A program made the position numbers and the translations under genes. Of a DNA stretch of 64,000 nt, positions 1 through 11,239 are shown piece after piece. The notes below the pieces were generated by a model, which worked only from the letters and a program-made list of their open reading frames with translations, had not been told where the DNA came from and did no database searches. Source of the DNA: Acanthornis magna (lineage: Eukaryota > Chordata > Aves > Passeriformes > Acanthizidae); the NCBI GenBank assembly GCA_036785705.1, contig JAWUZG010000001.1, positions 124,001 through 188,000 on the forward strand. Direction: 5' to 3'. The stretch's first letter is position 1. Each line of letters begins with the position of its first letter.

Positions 1-1021
1 CGCCAAGGGATCTGCTCCTGCAGATATGATGTATTCCGTGCTCCATTTGTTACAGCCAACGAGCAGATCTGCAAATTGCATGGCCAGAGCTACAAAGGGC
101 CTGACAAACTGCACTTCAGGGCAGGCTCCTTCCCTCCTGTATTAATCTTCTCCTCAGGTCCCTGACTGTCCCCATTAGCTCTGTGGCTGCTCCAGTGCTC
201 ACTCCCACTCTCACCTCCCCACCACTCTCGTTTTTCCCTTCTCTGTGGCTCTGATTTGCTCTGATGACAATCTGAGATTCACGGCTCGCTCCCCTCCCTC
301 TCAGCACAGGGACTCAGAACCCAACAGCAACAGGCAAATTGATCATCTCCTAACGAAGGTGAGGCTCCTCTGAGCCACTCCGGCACATTTGCCAGCAGTT
401 CTTTATTGGGACAGCACTGGGCACAATCCTATCAAAGATATTACACTAAAGGGTTATTGGAACTTAAGTGGTGGCAATGATCAGTCCCTCGCACCAAAAA
501 TAATGTGAATATTACTACTCCTAACAAAACAAATCTGTTCACGTGATTGGCTGGTGAGTGGGCTGAGTTCCCATGGCAACTGTCGGCACTGGAGCTTGTA
601 GGAAGAAAGTAAATATTCCGTTTGAAATGGTTCAGATTCCTGCCACAAAGTTCACACAGCACGGGAACATTCATCAGATTCCTTCGTTAGCAGCACAAAG
701 TGTCCCCCATCCCCCTCAGCGGCTCCCCAAACTGAATTATCCATTTGTGGTCTGCCTTTGAGGTCTGAATTTGTCACAGAGGTTTCAGGGAAGGGATTCC
801 AGATGTTGGGTGCTTTCACTCGAGCTGTCTGTCTGCGTCTCCCGTTCAGTCCTCGTTGCTGTTGGCACTGAGTTCCCACCTGAGGTTGGAGCAGGAGCTC
901 CGTCAGGATTTCTGATGCTCAGTTTGGATGTGGCACAGACAGCTCTGACCCTTCCTGACCACCCCAGGCCAGCCTTTGCTTTTAGGCACACATCTGGATT
1001 CCAGAACCGGCTTGGGTTTAT
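1..1021. other. Unique non-coding stretch
   Basis: No repeat family, exon or RNA gene was recognised. The first ~110 bases are repeat-free and contain an octamer-like AAATTGCAT near 73-81, so they could be the edge of a conserved block. The open frames here are short, overlap on both strands and resemble no family. I infer non-coding single-copy DNA. Confidence 0.5.
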
Positions 1022-1140
1022 ACAGAATCACGGAATCGTTAAGGCTGGAAAAGAGTTCCAACGTCATCGACTCCAACTTCTGACCAAACAGCGCCATGTC
1101 AACTAAACCACAGCACTGAGTGCCACATCCAGTCATTAGT
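1022..1140 (-). mobile_element. CR1 LINE 3'-end fragment
   Basis: On the + strand the block opens with an AGAATCACGGAATCG-type tail, followed by AAGGCTGGAAAAGAGTTCCAACG and later a stretch ending in GTGCCACATCCAG. This is the reverse complement of the 3' untranslated end of a CR1 retroposon (CR1-Y-like). It is strongly 5'-truncated, as is usual for avian CR1, and clearly decayed. It has no coding capacity. Confidence 0.8.
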
Positions 1141-2614
1141 GACATGTCCAGCCATTAAAGTGTCCCCTGTGGTGGGGAGAGATGATTTGTGCCTTTGTTT
1201 CTCATGCAGCTCCTTCCAGGGGACAAGGAGTTGTTGGAATGTTGATTCAACTGAGTGAGAAAGAAATCCAGGGCATTGCAATGCAAAGGACTCTGAGATC
1301 TCTCACACAGAAAAAAATGTGCTCAGGAAACACTGTAGGGACAGCGCCAAAAGGGTTTGGCTGTGGGATTTCCTTCCAGCTGGAGCGAATGGTGTTTATC
1401 CTTAGAAGAAACCCAAAATTGCAGCCTATAGATTCACCTGTCTCTGTGCAGATCTACCCCAGCTCTCCTAAGGAACAGGGATATTCTGGTGATGGCAGCT
1501 CTTGGCTTGGGACAAAGCCAGTTGCCTCCAACAATTCTGATGGGGAAAAAAAAAAGATAAAATTATCTTTCTGTGATTCCTCATTCCAATGTCTCCCTCC
1601 CCAGTCCGCTTCCATCCCTCTCCCCCTCTGATAACTTTTCCCACAAGATAGAAATAATCCTTAACACTCAGAACAAGAATTCCTACATGGGATTATTAAG
1701 TGATTTAATTAGGAATGGCAGCACCCACCCCAACCCAAAAAGAACCCAACCCTTGAAGTGCTCAACTCCAGCAGAAGGGAGGGTGAGAATATTCTTCTCT
1801 TGTTGTCCATGAATGTAGGGTCCATGATGTGGTTGCCACCTCTGTCCAAGCTGTGTGTCCCCAGTGTGGTCCAGAGGAGGAGGGCGGTGGGGATGAAGAG
1901 AAGTCACAGCACATCCACCAGGGAAAGGAAGATCAAGATCTTTTTGGGGAACACAGCCACCCCCAGTCCACCCACGGCCTCTGCAGGATGCAAAGTGCTT
2001 GGAGAGATGGAGGCCATCAGTTTTCCTGCTTTGGAGCAAGACTAGATCCCAGTGTCTGTGTGTGAAGGCCACTGGGAATGAAAACAAATTCGATTTCATA
2101 TTCGCTTTGGAGGATCAGAGGGTCACACATCCAGCCTGCCTCTGTGCCACATCCTTCTCTGCTCTGAGGAGGTGGAAAAAGAAAAACGCTTCACTTCTCT
2201 GCTGGGAAACAGAGATGTAGTGACTTGTCCAGGGAAGAAAATCAAGGAAAAGGAAGATTCACACATTTCATTAAAGCCTGGTGCCTGCAGCTGTTTCTAC
2301 ACTGTGCACCCTGAATATTCCTGAGAAATCACCCCTGTGAGGGAGAGCTGCTCTTAGGACAGGCCAGATTAATCAGAATCCAGGGGTAGCCATCTCTTCC
2401 TTTGCCATGAAGTAGAGCTGCCCGTGCCGAGCTCTGACAGTCAAATATACTCAATTAATTCCAGCCAGAAAAACTGTGAGTAGATGCAGATTTGAATCTC
2501 TGTCCACCAAACCAAGCCTGACTGTGAGGTGTTACTGATATGTCACCCTGAAGGCACTTTCACATGGGAAATCAGCAGTGCAGGAATGTTCCTGGGAATA
2601 GGAACAGAAATACT
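1141..2614. other. Unique non-coding stretch
   Basis: No mobile element was recognised. A run of A at about 1545-1555 runs into a short perfect inverted repeat, AAAGATAA and TTATCTTT, at 1553-1570. Frames of 60-150 codons exist on both strands but overlap each other and match no family I know. Confidence 0.5.
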
Positions 2615-3254
2615 TGGGTTGGAAAATATACCAGTTTAAAAATTTTGTGTAACTTTTAACTTTTTATTTTTGTCTCTCTAGTTAGGCTTGACTTGACTTT
2701 GCTTTGGGGAGGGAAATTTTCTTTAGTTTCTTTAGGAGATAGAGCATCACTCTGAGGAGATGGGCTCAGCACAGGACAGAGTGGAGCAGCCCAAAGATCC
2801 CCAGAGAGATCAAGGCCATCCACGGAACATCCACAGAACATCGGTGGCCATCTCCAAACATCCACCCCAGAGCACCTCTGACACAGCTGAGACATCTCCC
2901 CGGAAAGGACTGATGAGAACATTGAAAAATGAAGATCTAATTCACATCGGAGGGGAGGGGATTTGGATCCAATGGGAAACTGAACACTGAGGGTTGCTCA
3001 GCTCTGGACCAATGAACTTTGAGACAATGCATCTCTGTGGGGTTTGACTGTATAAAATTTGGGGGAAAATCCTGTAAAATGGTGTGTCATGGAATGATTC
3101 TCTCTGCACTCCGGGGCTGTGTGTGGATGAGATGATTTCTGTGGCACACCCTGGCCAGAACAACATCCTGGCCAGATAATAAAGTAATGCCTTGACTCTC
3201 TAACATTAAAAATGTTGTTGGAAGGTTTTTGTTTTTCCCACAGTTTTGGTGACA
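2615..3254 (+). mobile_element. Solo LTR, family A (copy A1; U3 type B, U5 type 1)
   Basis: This is a retroviral LTR without any internal region. It begins with a slightly altered TGTTGGAAAATA terminus and ends TTTTGGTGACA. In sense order it has a CCAAT box (3009-3013), a TATAAAA box (3051-3057) and an AATAAA polyadenylation signal (3178-3183), the order expected for U3-R-U5. Its upstream third is the 'B' version, with TTGACTTGACTTTGC and GGGCTCAGCACAGGACAG. Its 3' end is the 'type 1' version ending CACAGTTTTGGTGACA. No clear target duplication remains. Recognition is by near-identity with the nine other full copies in the window. Confidence 0.88.
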
Positions 3255-4231
3255 CTCAGAGTGTTTTGGTGTTAGGATAGCTCCTGAAATAGTTTTACTT
3301 TCAGCTTGCATGCTCTGATGCAATTCTCAGGCACGGTTTGAGGCTTGGCTGTGGATATGTGCAGCCACCTCAGGCAGCAGCTTCACCAACAATCTGAAGC
3401 ACTGGGCTTTGTTTGTCTGTTTTTAACTAATTTGCATGGATCTGATTTCGATATGGCACAAATACTGAAGAAAGAGATTTTATTGAATCTAAGGACTTCA
3501 GAACCAGCCCCTGGAGACACCAAAACTGGAGAAGGACGGGGAAAAGAGGCTTCAAAATGGACTTCTTTTTCTACATTTTTTTCCTAAAAATGCAGATGGG
3601 GCTTAACTTGTGTTTGTAAATGATGTCTCTGACTTGTGAGACTCTGATCAAAGGGAAATGTGATGGCTCCTGTGTGATGTTAGGGAGGAAATCAGGCCGG
3701 GGAGGGACAAGGAGGTGACCTGAAGATGTCTGGCAGCAGGAAGACACTGGAGGCAACAGCACGAACACAGAGTGTCAGCAGGCAGGGACAGAAGTGAGCA
3801 ACCCTTCAGCCTGAGGATATCAAAGTTCCCACTTAGCTCCTAAAATTCATGGAGGGGGATTAAAGGCAGCATTAATATGTATGCAGCAGTGTGCTGCTCC
3901 TCCACGATCTCCTGACTCTGATATTTTTAGAAAATTTGGGTTGCTGAAGAGAAAAACCTGTCTCTCAGGGTTTGTCTGCTTATTGGGATCATTGCCCTGT
4001 CTTATGAAAACATGCCAGGGCGAGAGGGAAGGGAGGACATCGACCATTATGGAGAGAAACTGGGAATAACTGGTTGGGAGCAAAGGGATCTCAGCCCAGC
4101 CCTTGAGCTGGGTCTTCTTACCTCCTTGGCTGGGCTAGGAGGGCTCAAAGAGCTCTAAACTAAAAAAAAAAACAGTCCAGAACCTGTGGAGACCACAGCT
4201 AAAGGTGTGTGTGATGGGGTTTTTCTGGGAC
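3255..4231. other. Unique non-coding stretch between two LTRs
   Basis: No repeat, exon or RNA gene recognised. A short A run lies near 4160-4171. Flanking LTRs A1 (+) and A2 (-) are in inverted orientation, so this segment would be the loop of a potential long hairpin if transcribed through. Confidence 0.5.
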
Positions 4232-4801
4232 TGTCACTGAAAATCAGGAGAAATAAAAAAATCCCTCTAGCACTGTAGTGATAGAGTGACAAAGTGATAG
4301 AGAATCAGACATTACTTTATTTACTGGCCAGGATGTGCCAAGGAAAGTATTCCGAAAACACATGTTTTACAGGATTTTCCCCCAATTTTTATACAGTTAA
4401 AACCCATAGAGATGCATTGTTTCAAAGTTCATTGGTCCAGAGTTGAGCAACTTTCAGTTTTCTATTGGATCCGAATCCCCTCACCTCCGATGTGAATTAG
4501 ATCTTCATTTTTCAATGTTCTCATCAGTCCTTTGCGGGGAGATGTCTCAGCTGTGTCAGAGGTGCTCTGGGGTGGATGTTTGGAGATGGCCACCGATGTT
4601 CCATGGATGTTCCATTGATGTTTTTTATCTTTTTGGTATTTTTGGGCTGCTCCACTCTGTTGCTGTGTTGAGTTCATCAGACCTCACCTGGCAGAGCAAT
4701 GCCCTGGAAAGAAACTTAAAATTCCTTTTCCCGGGGTACAGACAAACAAAGCCTTTGACTAAAGTTATACAAAATTTTTTAAACTGGTATATTTTTCAAC
4801 A
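4232..4801 (-). mobile_element. Solo LTR, family A (copy A2; U3 type A, U5 type 2)
   Basis: On the + strand it runs from TGTCACTGAAAATCAGG to GGTATATTTTTCAACA, the reverse complement of an LTR with TG...CA ends. The 3' (U5) side is the 'type 2' form (CAGGAGAAATAAAAAAATCCCTC on the + strand). The U3 side is the 'type A' form (GTTCATCAGACCTCACC). The flanking tetranucleotides GGAC and GAAG do not match, so the original 4-bp target duplication has decayed or the ends have been altered. The 217-codon frame starting inside it is a chance frame running through the LTR. Confidence 0.87.
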
Positions 4802-4984
4802 GAAGGAGGGAACCAAATTAATTAAATTATTGTTTTCTGGCTCAGTCTGGCAGTGCTGGTCCAGCCTTGGTCAAGTCAGGCTGAGAGAGAGGAGTCCCAG
4901 CACTATTTTGGCTCCTAAGTGCTCAGAAATCTCTCTCACATCCATTTTTGGGGCAAGGGATAAATCCAGGGGTCTCCCCCTTGC

Positions 4985-5050
4985 TCCAGCCACTGCTGGA
5001 ACTCTTCCAGGGATGGGGCAGCCACAACTTCCCTGGACAACCAAAGACCC
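4985..5050 (+). mobile_element. Possible CR1 fragment
   Basis: The words CTTCCAGGGATGGGGCA and CACAACTTCCCTGG-CAACC are typical of the CR1 3' region. Only a short piece is recognisable and its ends are unclear. Confidence 0.45.
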
Positions 5051-5658
5051 CGAACTTCTACAAAGTTCCTCTGAGACACTCACAGGATCCTCCTAAGCCT
5101 CATACTCAGGTGGGACTTTCTGTGCATTTCTTTCTGCCTCTTGTCCGATTGCTTGGAACCCTGCAGATTCCTTGGGTTCAGTTAAGAGCAGAATCTCCCC
5201 CACAATATTTGCCCTGCCCCTCCACCCTGGGTTTCTCTAATTAACAAGTTGTCTTCAACGATGTAATCATCATTTTGAGCCGACGTTACATGTTTTATGG
5301 ACTTTGATAGGGGTCAAACACCAGCTCTGATTTTCGCTTCTCTCCATTCTACTGTTTTTTAAAAGTGTGCTGCGAAAATGTGTCACCCCTTGTGATTATA
5401 CTAAGGGGAAAAAAAAATCACAGAAGTGACACAAATTACTAATTACTTTATTATGCAGTGATTAAAAAAAAAAAAAAGAATTAAAAGTTAGAAGTTGCTT
5501 CAGCAAATTCTATTTTTAAAGAAATAATTATTGAGTTTCAAATGTACTAAATTAAGTAATTCTCTGCCAGATTTCTTCCCCACTTTTAATCTTCATTCTT
5601 GGCTGCGTGGCTGGCTCTGCAGTCAATGCTGTGGTGGGGTGATGTGTTCAGCCCCACA
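5051..5658. other. AT-rich non-coding stretch
   Basis: No element recognised. The segment becomes strongly A/T-rich between about 5400 and 5530, with two A runs (near 5409 and 5463). Confidence 0.5.
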
Positions 5659-5662
5659 CTAC

Positions 5663-5705
<43 letters not shown>

Positions 5706-5740
5706 CTATTACTATTATTATTACTATTATTAATAATAAT
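5659..5740. repeat. (ATT)n microsatellite
   Basis: About 16 near-perfect ATT units are followed by an interrupted ATT/ACT and then TAA portion. The open frames rich in Tyr or Ile across it are artefacts of the repeat. Confidence 0.97.
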
Positions 5741-6156
5741 TTTTAGCAGTATGGGAGCATTCCCTGCCAAACACAGAGCCTGTGGAAGTTGCTGTGCAAG
5801 CACAGAGTGAGATGTGAGGCCAAGAGAACTCCTGGGCTGGAGAGACAAGGCAGTTTAAGCTCCCACATTTTCCAGAGATGCTTCATTTTCTCAATTTTTT
5901 ATGCTGGGAATGCTCCACGTAGTCAGAGGACAGCAGAGAGGCCTGGGAACAGACCACACCACAGAGAAAAATCCCATTTGTGCCTGGGATGTGATGCCTG
6001 GAGGGTCTGAAGGAAGGGAAGCAGGGTGCTCTGGTGTGCTGTGGGAATTCTCTGCTTTGGGTCTAGGGGCTGAGGCTCTCTGAGCTGCCAGGATCTCCCT
6101 GGGAAGGGTCTTTCCCCCAATTTCCCCATGGCAATTGTGTGTTTCTCCCATGCAGG
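5741..6156. other. Unique non-coding stretch
   Basis: Nothing recognised; overlapping short frames on both strands without family resemblance. Confidence 0.45.
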
Positions 6157-6593
6157 TGATGCCTTAAGGATTTTTAGCTTCTGTTTTTCATGTATCTGTA
6201 GTTTGGTGTGTAGCTCCAGGCTCCATAGAAAGTGCTAAAAACCTCTGTTCACAGCATTTTAGACAAAACAACTCCTCTCAGTTGGAAATCCAAGGACACT
6301 TTGCTGCCTCAGAGCCCCAAAATATGGAACCAACAGTGAATTTGAGGGAGCAAGCTTGGGGTGGTTGACATCATCACCTGAAGGTGTAATTGGAGAATTG
6401 AGGCCCAATATGTTAAATAGACAGAACTGAACAAATGTGAAGAACTTGTGACTCGCTGTCCATTTTGGGTGTAGCCTCTCGAGTAGGCTCTGTCTGCCCT
6501 GAATGCACCTAAAGGCCTTTAATAAATTAATCTGATTTTTATTCTCCTAACCTTGTCTGGCCTCTGTTTTAGGAAACCCTGGTTTAGGCATCA
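6157..6593 (+). mobile_element. Solo LTR, family B (copy B1)
   Basis: It begins TGATGCCTTAAGGATTTTTAG and ends TTTAGGCATCA, so the termini form an inverted repeat (TGATGCCT / AGGCATCA) with TG...CA ends. An AATAAA signal lies at 6521-6526. The TATA position seen in B2 and B3 is mutated here (GAACAAATG). It matches B2 (15277-15709) and B3 (50849-51278) over its whole length. The flanks GCAGG and CATGG do not form a clean duplication. No internal retroviral sequence is adjacent. Confidence 0.85.
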
Positions 6594-7202
6594 CATGGAT
6601 GTGGGAAAGCCAAGTGGAATGTTCTCACTCACTCCAAGCGAGATACTTGGGGATCAGGGAAGCCAGCAGGGATGGAAAGGGTGTAAGAACAACTGAACCC
6701 TGCCCATGAAGGAGCTCCCAGGCCACCTCCAGGACTCTGGAGAGCTCTAGGTCACCTGAGGAGACACCCAGGAGAGATGAGTCCTGTGCTGGGATAACAT
6801 TTGGGGATGGAGCAAGGCTGGAGGAGGTTGTTGGAAAATATACCAGTTTAAAAATTTTGTATAACTTTAGTCAAAGGCTTTGTTTGTCTTTACCCCGGGA
6901 AAAGGAATTTGAAGTTTCTTTCTGGGGCCCTGTTGTGCCAGGTGAGGTCTGATGTACTCAGCACAGCAACAGAGTGGAGCAGCCCAAAGATCCCCAGAGA
7001 GATCAAGGCCATCCACGGAACATCCACGGAACATCGGTGGCCATCTCCAAACATCCACCCCAGAGCACCTCTGACACAGCTGAGACATCTCCCCGGAAAG
7101 GACTGATGAGAACATTGAAAAATGAAGATCTAATTTACATCAGAGGCGAGGGGGATTTGGATCCAATGGGAAACTGAACACTGAGGGTTGCTCAGCTCTG
7201 GA

Positions 7203-7207
7203 CCAAT
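7203..7207 (+). promoter_or_regulatory. CCAAT box of LTR A3
   Basis: CCAAT lies about 38 bases upstream of the TATA box of the same LTR and recurs at the equivalent place in A1. It is a likely U3 promoter element. Confidence 0.6.
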
Positions 7208-7244
7208 GAACTTTGAAACAATGCATCTCTATGGGTTTTGACTG

Positions 7245-7251
7245 TATAAAA
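7245..7251 (+). promoter_or_regulatory. TATA box of LTR A3
   Basis: TATAAAA follows the CCAAT box and precedes the AATAAA by about 125 bases, the expected spacing for an LTR promoter with a short R region. Activity is not shown by sequence alone. Confidence 0.65.
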
Positions 7252-7372
7252 TTTGGAGGAAAATGCTGTAAAATCGGTGCATCATGGAATGATTCTCTCT
7301 GCACACCCGGGCTGTGTGTGGATGAGATGATTTCTGTGGCACACCCTGGCCAGAACAACATCCTGGCCAGAT

Positions 7373-7378
7373 AATAAA
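7373..7378 (+). terminator. Polyadenylation signal of LTR A3
   Basis: AATAAA near the R/U5 border of the LTR. The same hexamer occurs at the same place in A1 (3178-3183) and, in reverse complement, in several minus-strand copies. Confidence 0.7.
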
Positions 7379-7449
7379 GTAATGCCTTGACTCTCGAACA
7401 TTAAAAATGTTGTTGGAGGGTTTTTGTTTTTCCCACAGTTTTGGTGACA

Positions 7450-8911
7450 AGGTGACAGGCACAGCCTGGGTCCTGCTGAGGGAAAGGAACAGCTTAAAAA
7501 TCAGTAGGAGAGATCCTGGACAGTGGCAGGGTGAGAAGGCTGGGATGTGATATCCTAGCTCCTGGATCCAGGCAGGATCAGGAGTGAAAGACACTTAGGT
7601 TTCCTCTTGATGAGGTCTCATCTTCAGGAGGGACAGTGTCAGTGAATTTATCCAACATGAAGATAATGGCAGCGACTTCATCCAACACAACGGATGGGAA
7701 ATCTCAGCTTTCTAAGGATCAGCACTGTAAATGTTCCTTTCTCTCCAATCCTGGGCTGCGAGGAAATGTTTCCTATTCCCCTGGATCCCAGAAATGAATG
7801 CTGACAGCTCAACAGCTCTTCTCTGCACTGTTTAGGCACCTCTCTGCCAGGATTACTGCTGCCCAGCTTTGTGCCAAGCTCACTAAGTCCTGTTTCTCTT
7901 ATTTTTTCCTGTCATAGAGATTTTGGTGAGCCTGTGTCCCCCGAAGTCTCCCAGGACCTCCCCTCTCCACCTTCTCTGTAATTAAACAAGAACTGTTGAC
8001 AGATGCTGTCGAAGCCAGTTCCAGCTCTCCAGAAGTTTTCAGCAAATAATTAGAGAAGCTCAGAAATAAGAAGTCAGAAGAATTCGATAGGCAAGAGGCG
8101 AATTCTCAGCAGCCCTAAAGGACCTTAATTCAGAGAAGCACCACTGACACTGCACAAGAGAAAGGAAAAACAATGCCTAATTTTTTTTTACTGTGTGATG
8201 GAACACCAGAATTAGCTCACAGAGAAGGGGAGGGTTTCACAACCTTTTTTTTTTTTTCACTTTTTGCCTTCAGTTTTAGGTCACTTGCCTTGCACCAGGT
8301 GTCCGAGCTGGAGTATGCACTGTAAATCAGGGAATTCCAGTAAAAGAGGGTGCACACCCAACATTTGCCAGGGAGAGGTCACCAGGGAGACAAATAGGGC
8401 TGCCTGAGGTGTGGAAAAAGATAATGTTTGGAGTGAACTCCCTGACATCATTTCCCTTGCCAGGAGTTTGAAACACCATGGAGTCAGAAAGGATTTGTGG
8501 TGGACGTTTCTCTAAGCAAGGAATTTGACAGATATTCCTGCTCTGCTGAACTTGTTTTGCTGACTGCTCCCTAAGTCCTTTAAACAATGCTATTGTGATT
8601 AAAAATGTCACATAACCAAAAGCATCATAATTGCAAAAAACATTCTCATTAACAAAAAAGTTCTCCTTTCAAATTCCCCTATTCAGGCAGCTCTGTAAGC
8701 TTTTAATCCTTCAAGCACCAGTAAATGACATCTTTGCTAAGAATGGCCAGTTTACATCAGCAGAGAGATGGGAGAGGGAATCTGGGTTTGCTGCAGACGG
8801 AGGGGGAAGTGTCTCATGTTGGCTCTCAGCTTCCAAAAGAAATTCCTCTTTGCTTATTCAAACTCACAGGTACAAGTTGAGAAGCTCAAAAACTCAAGAC
8901 CAGGCTGCTGG
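7450..8911. other. Unique non-coding stretch
   Basis: No repeat family recognised. T runs occur near 8182-8191 and 8245-8258. Frames in the region overlap on both strands and have no recognisable domain. Confidence 0.5.
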
Positions 8912-8922
8912 GATGATGATGG

Positions 8923-8953
<31 letters not shown>

Positions 8954-8955
8954 AG
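8912..8955. repeat. (GAT)n microsatellite
   Basis: About 14 GAT units with GGT interruptions. The tract ends exactly at the ATAG target duplication of LTR A4, so the LTR inserted at the edge of, or into, this repeat. Confidence 0.93.
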
Positions 8956-9540
8956 TGTCACCGAAAATCAGGAGAAATAAAAAATCCCTCTAGCACTGTA
9001 TTTGAAGTGATAGAGAAACAGACATTACTTTATTTACTGCACAGGGTGTGCCAAGGAAAGTATTAAAAAAACACATGCTTTTACAGGATTTTCCCCCAAT
9101 TTTCATACAGTTCAAACTCATAGAGATGCATTGTTTCAAAGTTCATTGGTCCAGAGCTGAGCAACCCTCAGTGTTCAGTTTCCCATTGGATCCAAATCTC
9201 CTCACCTCCGATGTGAATTAGATCTTCATTTTTCAATGTTCTCATCAGTCCTTTCCGGGGAGATGTCTCAGCTGTGTCAGAGGTGCTCTGGGGTGGATGT
9301 TTGGAGATGGCCACCGATGTTCCGTGGATGTTCCGTGGATGGCCTTGATCTCTCTGGGGATCTTTGGGCTGCTCCACTCTGTCCTGTGCTGAGCCCATCT
9401 CCTCAGAGTGATGCTGTACCTCCTAAATAAACTAAAGAAAATTCCCTTCTCCAAAGCAAAGTCAAGTCAAGCCGAAATAGAGACAGAAAAAAAAAATTTA
9501 AATGTTATACAAAATTTTTAAACTGGTATATTTTACAACA
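8956..9540 (-). mobile_element. Solo LTR, family A (copy A4; U3 type B, U5 type 2)
   Basis: The + strand reads TGTCACCGAAAATCAGG to TATATTTTACAACA. A perfect 4-bp target duplication ATAG is present at 8952-8955 and 9541-9544. The U5 side is type 2 (CAGGAGAAATAAAAAATCCC) and the U3 side type B (GAGCCCATCTCCTCAGAGTG). It is the only copy in the window with this pairing. Confidence 0.92.
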
Positions 9541-9560
9541 ATAGGAGGAAATGACCTATC

Positions 9561-9610
9561 AGAGAATCCCAGAATATCCTGAGTTGGAAGGGACCCACAA
9601 TGATGATCAA
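9561..9610 (-). mobile_element. CR1 LINE 3'-end fragment
   Basis: GAATCCCAGAATATCCTGAG followed by TTGGAAGGGACCCACAA is the reverse complement of a CR1 3' end. Only about 50 bp are recognisable. Confidence 0.7.
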
Positions 9611-10771
9611 AGGATGATCATTTTCAGGAGGATGTGACTTTTCACTTGTGTCCTTGCATGGAGAGGTCACACCCCTGGCCTCAGGGGAATTACCTGAGTT
9701 GTTCAGGAGGAGACAAGAAAAATAATGGGTTTTGTGCTGGGGGTGTTTGTCAGTGACACCAGCTATGACCTCAACCAAAATGAACCTGAACTCAGCTTAA
9801 ATTCTCCCACATCAAGCTCCACTTGGTGCCCAACTTCCGGGTTGAAGTCCTCTGTAGGCTTTCCTCCAAATCCAGAAGGCAGCACAAGAGCTTTCCCAGG
9901 ATCCAGTGACACACCTGGGGCTGTCACCTCAGTTAGGTGGGACGGTCAGACCATGGTCATATTGAAATGTTCCATCTCTGTCCGTGTGGTATCAGCAGAG
10001 TGATCCAAGACTCATCCCAGAAGGGTTGGGAAGGATTCTCTGCCATCAATGTGGGGTGCCACCAGTGCTGGAAATAAGAAAAATGTAAGAATATAGAAAG
10101 AGAATTTAAGAATATATATAATAAAAATTTAAGAATGTGGAATTCTTATAAGAATAAGACGAAGAGGAAAGGAGCTCTTCTGTAGACTTTGGAAATGGCC
10201 AGAAATGGATTTGCTTTACATCAAAGCTGAAAAGAACCCACAAATGAGAAGGGCAAGTTTATTGCTTTCTACCCAGAATAATTATTTAAAAGGGAAATAA
10301 ACATATAAAATCTGAAGAAGTCATGTTTGTGACTCACTGACCTGAAACCCAGCAGTTTTGTTTACATTTTGGGTTAAAAAAAAAAAAAAAAATTCAGTCA
10401 ACATGGAAAAAGTAATTTTCCTCCATATTCACGTTTTCAGTTTTGGTCCTTGTCCTCTTAGAAAATTGGGTAATTTCTTTGAATTAAAATCCTACTTTGA
10501 AACACCTGAAACATTTTTTTTGAAATTGTCCAGGCACAAGGGTTTTTTTTTTTAAATTTTCCTGGAATTTCCCTTTCATCTCCTCGTTTTAAATTACTCA
10601 TTAAATTCAATGTGAATTTAGACTCATTCGCAAGCTGCTTGGTTTTATTTTTTAAGGGAATTTACTACACTCCGTTTATACATATACGTGAGTGCATATA
10701 AATATCCATGCATGGAACGTGACTCAATTTTGAGTTGTGGAGAAAGACTCAGAGGGAGACAGAGACAGAAG
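9611..10771. other. Non-coding stretch, partly AT-rich
   Basis: No element recognised. From about 10075 to 10150 there is a low-complexity run of AAGAATATA-type words, with poly(A) at 10376-10392 and T runs near 10511-10551. Confidence 0.5.
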
Positions 10772-11239
10772 TGAAAGGAATAAGGGAGTGTCTTTACAAA
10801 CAAACTGCTGGTAAGATAAGACCTATACTGAGAGACAGAAGAAACAATGGGAATGATTTCCATAGGAATTCCAGTGACTGACTTGCCCAAGACTGTGTTA
10901 ATAAACTACAGGAACAGAGACATAAGAAAAAAAAAGAAAGGGGGGATTTGTATTAAGGGTGTCTACATTTAGGAGAAATGTATATTAGTTATGTCTATGC
11001 CTATGCCTTAGGCGTTTCGGGAATTCTGTACCTGTCAAGTACCTCAGCCAATGGGGAAAGAGAGAGGGAATTGAGGCCGGGAAATTCGGATAAAAAGAGG
11101 CTGAGTCCTCTAGCGATTGGAGAGACCCCATGGGAAATGGCCATGAGCTCTCCCTTTATTCATGAATAAAGTTACAGGACTCCTCTGTCTCCTTTTTGGA
11201 CATAAACCTCTGGTGTTTGTGGATTAATTTTTCCTGACA
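10772..11239 (+). mobile_element. Solo LTR, family D (copy D1)
   Basis: It runs from TGAAAGGAATAAGGGAGTGTC to AATTTTTCCTGACA. An AATAAA signal is at 11165-11170, preceded by a TATA-like GATAAAAAG near 11091. It is the same-sense counterpart of D2 (58678-59126), which matches along its length in reverse complement. The flanking tetramers GAAG and AAAG differ by one base, a plausible decayed 4-bp target duplication. No internal region is present. Confidence 0.82.

Larger units (their letters stand above)
6829..7449 (+). mobile_element. Solo LTR, family A (copy A3; U3 type A, U5 type 1), reference copy
   Basis: This 621-bp LTR begins TGTTGGAAAATATACC and ends CACAGTTTTGGTGACA. It is flanked by a perfect 4-bp target duplication, AGGT (6825-6828 and 7450-7453). 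It shows CCAAT, TATAAAA and AATAAA in sense order, so U3, R and U5 can be placed. The U3 is type A (GGTGAGGTCTGATG) and the U5 type 1. A 4-bp duplication is typical of class I (gamma-like) retroviral integrases, so an ERV1-like origin is inferred. Frames of 60-80 codons on both strands inside it recur in other copies because the copies are similar; they are not evidence of a gene. Confidence 0.92.

Noticed and set aside
2656..2990. Recurrent 60-90-codon frames on both strands of LTR-A (also in A3, A4, A8, A10, A11)
   Set aside because: They recur because the LTR copies are similar. Both strands are open over the same bases, other copies break them, and no family is recognised.
4443..5096. 217-codon + frame
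   Set aside because: It runs out of solo LTR A2 into unique DNA, with no recognised domain.
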